Below are positions 59,321 through 64,000 of a DNA stretch of 64,000 nucleotides, one piece after another (the stretch's first letter is position 1; every line of letters starts with the position of its first letter). The notes under the pieces were generated by a model, which was not told the DNA's origin, made no database searches, and saw nothing but the letters and a program-made list of their open reading frames with translations. Position numbers and translations under genes: made by a program. This stretch comes from UBA1014 sp964344035. GTDB lineage: Bacteria; SAR324; NAC60-12. The stretch covers positions 79,975 through 143,974 of the forward strand of contig CAYFLK010000002.1 in NCBI GenBank assembly GCA_964344035.1. Reading direction: 5' to 3'.

Positions 59321-60196
59321 ATGTTTTCTGATCTTCTTCAGTTTCTTTTTTCCGGGATCACGGTTGGGGCTATTTACGCTCTCGTCGCCCTCGGTTTTTC
59401 CATAATCTACAACGCGAGCCATGTCATCAATTTTGCGCAGGGTGAGTTTGTCATGATTGGCGGAATGGGGAGCGTGTTCCTGTCAATGTCGGGGATTCCC
59501 TTGCCGCTTGCGATGGTGGGTGCAATCGCGCTGGCCATGCTCTGCGGCGTAGCCCTGCAGAAATTAGCGATCCAACAGGCGCGAGAAGCGTCGGTGGTGA
59601 GCATTATTATTATTACCATCGGCGCCTCGATTTTTCTGCGCGGAGTGAGTGGATTGATCTGGGACCGAAACTTCCATTCTCTTCCCGCTTTCAGCGGGGA
59701 AGACCCACTTTACATTGGAGGCGCAGTGGTCATGCCGCAAAGCCTGTGGGTGTTTGGTACAACGGTGGTTGTGGCCATTGCACTTGGCATTTTCTTTAAT
59801 TATAGCCTAATCGGCAAGGCCATGATCGGGACCGCCCACAATCCTTTTGCCGCAAAACTGGCTGGCATCAACACGGGAAATATCCTCATTTTGTCCTACG
59901 CACTCGCGGCATCCCTTGGAGCTGTTGGAGGCATCCTGGTGGCGCCGATCGCCCCTACTCATTATCAGGTAGGCATAATGCTGGGACTGAAGGGATTTTC
60001 CGCGGCGATTGTCGGAGGGATCGGAAGCGGTCCTGGGGCCATTCTCGGCGGATTGCTGGTTGGCATCGCCGAAGCCCTGTCTGCGGGGTATCTTTCATCA
60101 AGTTACAAGGATGCAGTGGCATTTGTCATAATTTTAACAGTCTTGTTCTTCAGGCCGACTGGTCTGATGGGAAGGCGCAGGGGAGAAAGAGTTTAG
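59321..60196 (+). CDS. livH: LivH-type ABC transporter permease, 291 aa
   Basis: Hydrophobic protein with about eight helices and the LivH signatures 'GAIYALVALGFSIIYNASHVINFAQGEFVMIGG' region at residues 15-47 and 'GFSAAIVGGIGSGPGAILGGLLVGIAEAL' near the C-terminus (EAA-like contact loop). Forms the inner-membrane channel with LivM for uptake of the substrate captured by the binding protein. Eight bases before livM. Confidence 0.93.
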   Translation: MFSDLLQFLFSGITVGAIYALVALGFSIIYNASHVINFAQGEFVMIGGMGSVFLSMSGIPLPLAMVGAIALAMLCGVALQKLAIQQAREASVVSIIIITIGASIFLRGVSGLIWDRNFHSLPAFSGEDPLYIGGAVVMPQSLWVFGTTVVVAIALGIFFNYSLIGKAMIGTAHNPFAAKLAGINTGNILILSYALAASLGAVGGILVAPIAPTHYQVGIMLGLKGFSAAIVGGIGSGPGAILGGLLVGIAEALSAGYLSSSYKDAVAFVIILTVLFFRPTGLMGRRRGERV

Positions 60197-60203
60197 AGGC
60201 AGG

Positions 60204-61151
60204 ATGTATTCACGCTTGAATTTAGATCGTTACTGGGGCTTGCTTACTCTTGCGGCGGTGATTGCTTTTTTACCCATCTTCCTGCCCAACAGCTTCTATT
60301 TTGACGTGGTCATCAATGTCGGGCTTGCATCCATTGTTTGCGTGGGCCTTAACCTGTTGATCGGTTTCGCCGGTCAGATCAGTCTTGGTCATGCAGGTTT
60401 TTTTGCTTTGGGAGCTTACAGTTCTGCAATCCTGACGGAGAGTTATGATTGGCCTGCAATTTCTGCTCTTGCCGCAGGCATGATATTAGCCGCCATTGTT
60501 GCACTGGCGCTGTCTCGTCCCATTTTACGCCTGCACGGGCACTACCTGGCCATGGCTACACTTGGCATGGGCATCATTATCTCCATCATCATGAACCAGG
60601 AAGTCGGTCTGACCGGTGGGCCCGATGGCATGCCGGTGTCATCCTTGTCCTTTTTCGGACTTGAAATTGTCAGCGAGCTTTCATGGTACTGGGTGGTTGG
60701 AATCTCTCTGTTGCTCACTGTTTGGCTTGCACTGAACCTGATTGAATCTCCAATCGGCAGGGCCCTCCGTTCTGTCTCTGGTTCGGAAATGGCTGCTCAG
60801 GTGGTTGGTGTAGACACCGCACAGTACAAAATGCTGGTTTTTGTCCTATCGGCGCTTATCGCCGCGTTTGCCGGCAGCCTCTTCGCTCATTACACTGGGT
60901 TTCTCACCCCCGACGAAGCGGGTTTTCTCAGGTCAGTAGAATTTGTTGCAATGGTCGTGCTTGGCGGCATGGCGTCGGTTTTCGGTTCACTTGTAGGCGC
61001 GGCTCTGTTAACCACCCTGCCGCAGTTCCTGACAGTGTTTCACGATTACGAACACATTGTATTCGGCTTGGTTTTGATGCTGACCATGATCTTCATGCCG
61101 AAAGGATTGGTCCCGAGTTTAGTCCATCTGTACCAGAGGTATCGCAAATGA
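60204..61151 (+). CDS. livM: LivM-type ABC transporter permease, 315 aa
   Basis: About nine helices with LivM features: 'LIGFAGQISLGHAGFFALGAYSSAIL', 'LRLHGHYLAMATLGMGIIISIIM', 'LTGGPDGMPVSSLSFFG', 'GRALRSVSGSEMAAQVVGVDTAQYKMLVFVLSA' and 'VVLGGMASVFGSLVGAALL'. Partner of LivH in the inner membrane. Its stop overlaps the livG start by four bases. Confidence 0.93.
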   Translation: MYSRLNLDRYWGLLTLAAVIAFLPIFLPNSFYFDVVINVGLASIVCVGLNLLIGFAGQISLGHAGFFALGAYSSAILTESYDWPAISALAAGMILAAIVALALSRPILRLHGHYLAMATLGMGIIISIIMNQEVGLTGGPDGMPVSSLSFFGLEIVSELSWYWVVGISLLLTVWLALNLIESPIGRALRSVSGSEMAAQVVGVDTAQYKMLVFVLSALIAAFAGSLFAHYTGFLTPDEAGFLRSVEFVAMVVLGGMASVFGSLVGAALLTTLPQFLTVFHDYEHIVFGLVLMLTMIFMPKGLVPSLVHLYQRYRK

Positions 61152-61915
61152 ACCTGCTGGAAGTCAGCGAGTTGTCGAAATCCTTTGGCGGGGTGACGGC
61201 GCTCGAGGGACTACATTTCAATGTTGGGGAAGGATTGATTCATTCTATTATCGGACCCAACGGTGCGGGTAAAACCACCCTGTTCAACATCATCACGGGA
61301 TTGTACAAACCGGATTCGGGAGAGGTCCGTTTCGCAGGAAAAACTGTGAATGGTTTGGCCCCGCACCGACTCGCCTCACTGGGTATCTCACGGACGTTCC
61401 AGAACCTGCAGATTTTTTTCAACATGAGTGTTGTCGAAAACGTTATGGTCGGACGTCATCTGCACACTTTGCGCAGTCTACCATCTTCCCTGCTGAGGCT
61501 GCCTTCTATGGTCCGTGACAATGCAGCATGCCGCCATAAAGCTGAAGAATTGCTGGAGTGGGTGGGGCTTGCCGAGTACAGGGAAGCCGATGCAGGCGTG
61601 CTACCTTACGGTGCACTGAAGAGGCTCGAAATTGCGCGTGCTGTAGCAATAGAACCACGCCTTCTGCTGCTTGACGAACCTGCCGCTGGATGCAACGTTC
61701 GTGAAACCCAGGAAATCGACGCGCTGATTCAGCAGGTATCCGAACAAGGTGTAACTGTCATACTAGTGGAGCACGATATGCGCCTTGTGATGGGAATTTC
61801 CGACCACATTCTGGTCATCAACTATGGACGCTGGCTTGCGGAGGGCACAGCTGAAGAAGTGAGAAACAACCCTGAAGTAGTAACTGCATACTTGGGCAGC
61901 GGTGCGAAGGATTGA
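61148..61915 (+). CDS. livG: LivG-type ABC transporter ATPase, 255 aa
   Basis: Walker A 'GPNGAGKTTLFNIITG' (about residues 37-45), LivG-typical 'LGISRTFQNLQIFFNMSVVENVM', signature 'LPYGALKRLEIARA', Walker B 'LLLLDEPAAGCN' and 'VILVEHDMRLVM'. The signature reads LPYGA instead of LSYGQ, a mild variant. Powers transport with LivF. Coupled to livM by a four-base overlap. Confidence 0.93.
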   Translation: MNLLEVSELSKSFGGVTALEGLHFNVGEGLIHSIIGPNGAGKTTLFNIITGLYKPDSGEVRFAGKTVNGLAPHRLASLGISRTFQNLQIFFNMSVVENVMVGRHLHTLRSLPSSLLRLPSMVRDNAACRHKAEELLEWVGLAEYREADAGVLPYGALKRLEIARAVAIEPRLLLLDEPAAGCNVRETQEIDALIQQVSEQGVTVILVEHDMRLVMGISDHILVINYGRWLAEGTAEEVRNNPEVVTAYLGSGAKD

Positions 61916-61916
61916 A

Positions 61917-62621
61917 TTGTTGCTGGAAATCAACGGATTGAGTAGCAGATACGGGAGGATACGTGCATTGCGGGGGGTGGACTTGGTCATCGGGTCCGGA
62001 GAGACAGTCGCGCTAGTCGGTGCAAACGGAGCGGGGAAGACGACTTTGTTGAAGGTTATTTCCGGATTGCAGCAGGCAGGAAAGGGGAACATCCGTTTTG
62101 AAGGCAATCCGATTACCAATGTCCCGCCCCATCGGCGGGTGGTTCTCGGCATTGCGCAGGTTCCCGAAGGGAGACAGATGTTTGGTCCGATGACGGTGCA
62201 AGACAATCTCCTGCTGGGGGGGTACACACAAAAGCGAAAGGAAATACTAAACGAACTGGAACGGATGTATGACATGTTTCCGAAACTCAAGGAACGTCGA
62301 AAGCAATCCGCGGAAACGCTTTCCGGAGGGGAACAGCAGATGTTGGCAATTGCCCGGGCGCTGATGGCCAGACCCCGCCTGCTGCTTCTTGATGAGCCGA
62401 GTATGGGACTTGCCCCGCTCATTGTGGAACAGGTATTTGCTGTAATTAAGAATCTCAAAACCAGCGGGACAACGATTTTTCTTGTCGAGCAGAATGCCTA
62501 TGCGGCTCTGTCCGTTGCAGACAGGGGATATGTCCTTGAATCCGGACAGGTCACAATATCCGGGTCCGGAGAAAAACTGCTTGAAAATGATGCAGTGAAA
62601 TCAGCATACCTTGGACTGTAA
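61917..62621 (+). CDS. livF: LivF-type ABC transporter ATPase, about 234 aa
   Basis: Walker A 'GANGAGKTTLLKVISG', 'LGIAQVPEGRQMFGPMTVQDNLLLGGY', signature 'LSGGEQQMLAIARAL', Walker B 'LLLLDEPSMGLAPL' and 'FLVEQNAYAAL', all LivF-typical. Start is TTG at 61917, giving 'LLEINGLSSRYG' as in the family, two bases after livG; a GTG at 61902 overlapping livG is the alternative. Last gene of the transporter operon. Confidence 0.92.
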   Translation: MLLEINGLSSRYGRIRALRGVDLVIGSGETVALVGANGAGKTTLLKVISGLQQAGKGNIRFEGNPITNVPPHRRVVLGIAQVPEGRQMFGPMTVQDNLLLGGYTQKRKEILNELERMYDMFPKLKERRKQSAETLSGGEQQMLAIARALMARPRLLLLDEPSMGLAPLIVEQVFAVIKNLKTSGTTIFLVEQNAYAALSVADRGYVLESGQVTISGSGEKLLENDAVKSAYLGL

Positions 62622-62817
62622 TTGTCAAAAGTGCATTTCATTTAATCCTACCTTACACTTTTCCCTCTTCTTAAAACTTAGACTTACACAAGTGTCTCAG
62701 TTTCTTTAATTATTTTCTTTGACAACCTGCCTGCAGCAGGCGGGATAGTGAGAAATTCTTATCTCATCCAAATCGTAAAACGTTACCATTCAGATTATAT
62801 GGGGGTACGGGGAAGCA
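62622..62817. repeat. Intergenic palindrome CCTGCCTGCAGCAGGCGGG
   Basis: The 196 bases between livF and the kinase gene contain the 19-base hairpin at 62726-62744, one of the short CTGCC-type palindromes also seen at 10475 and 40680. No gene is seen. A terminator for the liv operon could be here, but no T-run follows the hairpin directly. Confidence 0.5.
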
Positions 62818-63903
62818 ATGCCAGAGGAAAACTCGGTATCATCTCTCAGCAGTCAGTTCAGCGGCGCCGGGCCGATGCGTGATGGGCTGGAAATAGATTC
62901 CCAAGCGGTACAGGAATTTTTCACGCAATATGTTCCAGGTTTTCACGGGAAAGTTCGGATTACCCAGTTTAAGGGAGGCCAGTCGAATCCCACTTACAGA
63001 GTAGAAGCCGGCGGCAAGGCTTGGGTCATTCGCCGGAAGCCTCCTGGAAATTTACTGCCTTCCGCACACGCGGTCGATCGTGAATACAAGGTAATAACAG
63101 CACTTGGGGCTACTGATGTCCCCACACCCAGAACGGACGTGATTTGTATGGATGCAGGTGTACTGGGAACACCATTTTACGTTATGGAATGTGTGGAGGG
63201 CACGGTTTACTGGGAGGGACTGCTGCCGGGTAAATCACCTGATGAAAGGGCGCGTATTTATGATTCACTTAATGATTCACTCGCCCGCTTGCATTCGGTT
63301 GACTACCAGCTGCTGGGACTTTCAGAATTCGGCAGACCGGGAAACTATGTCTCACGTCAAGTTAAACGCTGGGGAGGGCAGTACTATGATTCAGAATATG
63401 AACGTATTCCGGAAATGGACCGGCTGATTAAATGGCTGAACGAAAGGCTTCCGGAACAGCAGTCAACCACTGTTGTGCACGGGGATTACCGGCTTGATAA
63501 TGTTGTCTTCCATCACCGGGAACCGCAAGTGCTGGCTATCCTTGACTGGGAATTGTCCACGTTGGGCGACCCGCTGGCGGATTTTGCCTATCATGTCATG
63601 CAGTGGCGAATCCCGCGGAAACTGCACCGTGGTCTGGCCGGGGTCGATCTCGAGGAACTTGGGATTCCAAATGAAAACTCCTACGTGGAAGCATATTGCC
63701 GGAGGACCGGGCGTGAAGCAATCGAAAACTGGGATTTTTACATAGTCTTCAGCATGTTCAAACTTGCCGCTATCTTTCATGGCATCCTCGTTCGTGAGAA
63801 AATCGGTACCGCTGCAAGCAAGTTTGCTTCTGAAACCGGAATGATTGCCCGTCCTCTCGCGGAACTGGCATGGCGTCAGGTCGTTGAGAAACGCCTTCAG
63901 TGA
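62818..63903 (+). CDS. APH/ACAD10-like phosphotransferase, 361 aa
   Basis: Aminoglycoside-phosphotransferase (APH) family kinase: 'FKGGQSNPTYRVEAGG' (nucleotide-loop region), 'WVIRRKPPGNLLPSAHAVDREYKV', catalytic loop 'VVHGDYRLDNVVFH' and 'LAILDWELSTLGDPLADFAYH' with the metal-binding Asp. This subfamily matches the kinase part of ACAD10/ACAD11, which phosphorylates hydroxyacyl-CoAs so that an acyl-CoA dehydrogenase-like partner can eliminate phosphate. It follows the aromatic-CoA cluster and its transporter and could act on a 4-hydroxyacyl-CoA intermediate; that is inference. Complete before the window edge. Confidence 0.85.
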   Translation: MPEENSVSSLSSQFSGAGPMRDGLEIDSQAVQEFFTQYVPGFHGKVRITQFKGGQSNPTYRVEAGGKAWVIRRKPPGNLLPSAHAVDREYKVITALGATDVPTPRTDVICMDAGVLGTPFYVMECVEGTVYWEGLLPGKSPDERARIYDSLNDSLARLHSVDYQLLGLSEFGRPGNYVSRQVKRWGGQYYDSEYERIPEMDRLIKWLNERLPEQQSTTVVHGDYRLDNVVFHHREPQVLAILDWELSTLGDPLADFAYHVMQWRIPRKLHRGLAGVDLEELGIPNENSYVEAYCRRTGREAIENWDFYIVFSMFKLAAIFHGILVREKIGTAASKFASETGMIARPLAELAWRQVVEKRLQ

Positions 63904-64000
63904 CCAGCATCAAGTGGCCGGAATGAAAGGGTGTCGGGGTGATTATTTCCTAAATTGAGCGATTCTTAAAAAAGTAACGGAACATTACGATTATATTTTC

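Noticed and set aside
1..64000. tRNA or rRNA genes, CRISPR arrays, transposases, prophage genes
   Set aside because: Intergenic regions were scanned by eye and none showed cloverleaf arms with CCA-type ends, repeat-spacer arrays or transposase motifs; a covariance-model search would be needed to exclude small RNAs.

Overview
The window is a dense, gene-rich bacterial chromosome segment with no rRNA, tRNA, CRISPR array or insertion sequence that I can see. Gene content (E. coli-type quinol:fumarate reductase, octaprenyl-type isoprenoid synthase, Zur-regulated zinc operon, SHP/DHC/cytochrome b561 cluster, 2-aminobenzoyl-CoA monooxygenase/reductase, LivHMGF uptake) suggests a Gram-negative, proteobacteria-like respiratory heterotroph or mixotroph. 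A marine or deltaproteobacterial-like lineage such as SAR324 is possible, but I cannot prove it from this window.

Layout. 1-86: 5' end of a deaminase gene running off the edge. 164-2790: outer-membrane-type protein, small lipoprotein, endonuclease/exonuclease/phosphatase-family enzyme and two gene remnants (a beheaded response regulator abutting a decayed copy of the barrel gene at 6622-7197). 2791-6250: zinc operon (117-aa protein, ZrgA-like protein, ABC ATPase, permease, DUF3299 protein) behind a near-consensus Zur box at 6266-6288; the barrel gene and its decayed copy form direct repeats flanking it. 7344-22306: housekeeping and miscellaneous metabolism (divergent TrpC-like enzyme, receiver protein, polyprenyl diphosphate synthase, GspE/PilB-type ATPase, PEP carboxykinase, amino-acid enzymes, HAD phosphatase, amidotransferase, HisN-like phosphatase, hydrolase, AI-2E permease). 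22469-26047: GntR regulator divergent from a SuyAB-like sulfolactate sulfo-lyase and a TauE-type exporter.

26290-40648 is a carbon/respiration island. A two-subunit ATP-citrate-lyase-like enzyme, whose 929-residue large subunit seems to carry two tandem citrate-synthase-homology domains, precedes frdABCD. Then comes a duplicated module (68-residue coiled-coil protein plus a 250-residue Sdh1-type membrane anchor); the second copy continues into sdhA, sdhB and another small coiled-coil protein. The frd and sdh units start from look-alike sigma70 promoters with long leaders. Together these could support reductive and oxidative handling of C4 acids.

40871-46865: a standalone acyl-carrier protein and a minus-strand multi-heme cytochrome operon (membrane cytochrome, SHP, DHC, b561-DHC fusion, two haem lipoproteins, a barrel-like protein) with a divergent membrane-tethered LuxR-type regulator.

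47128-63903: an aerobic aromatic-acid CoA pathway, most likely for 2-aminobenzoate (anthranilate): fused monooxygenase/reductase, MarR regulator, CoA ligase, crotonase, a molybdopterin oxidoreductase, acyl-CoA dehydrogenase, second acyl-CoA ligase, a branched-chain-amino-acid-type ABC transporter and an APH-family kinase. Starts were adjusted from the longest frames where signal peptides, ribosome-binding sites or family alignment argued for it.
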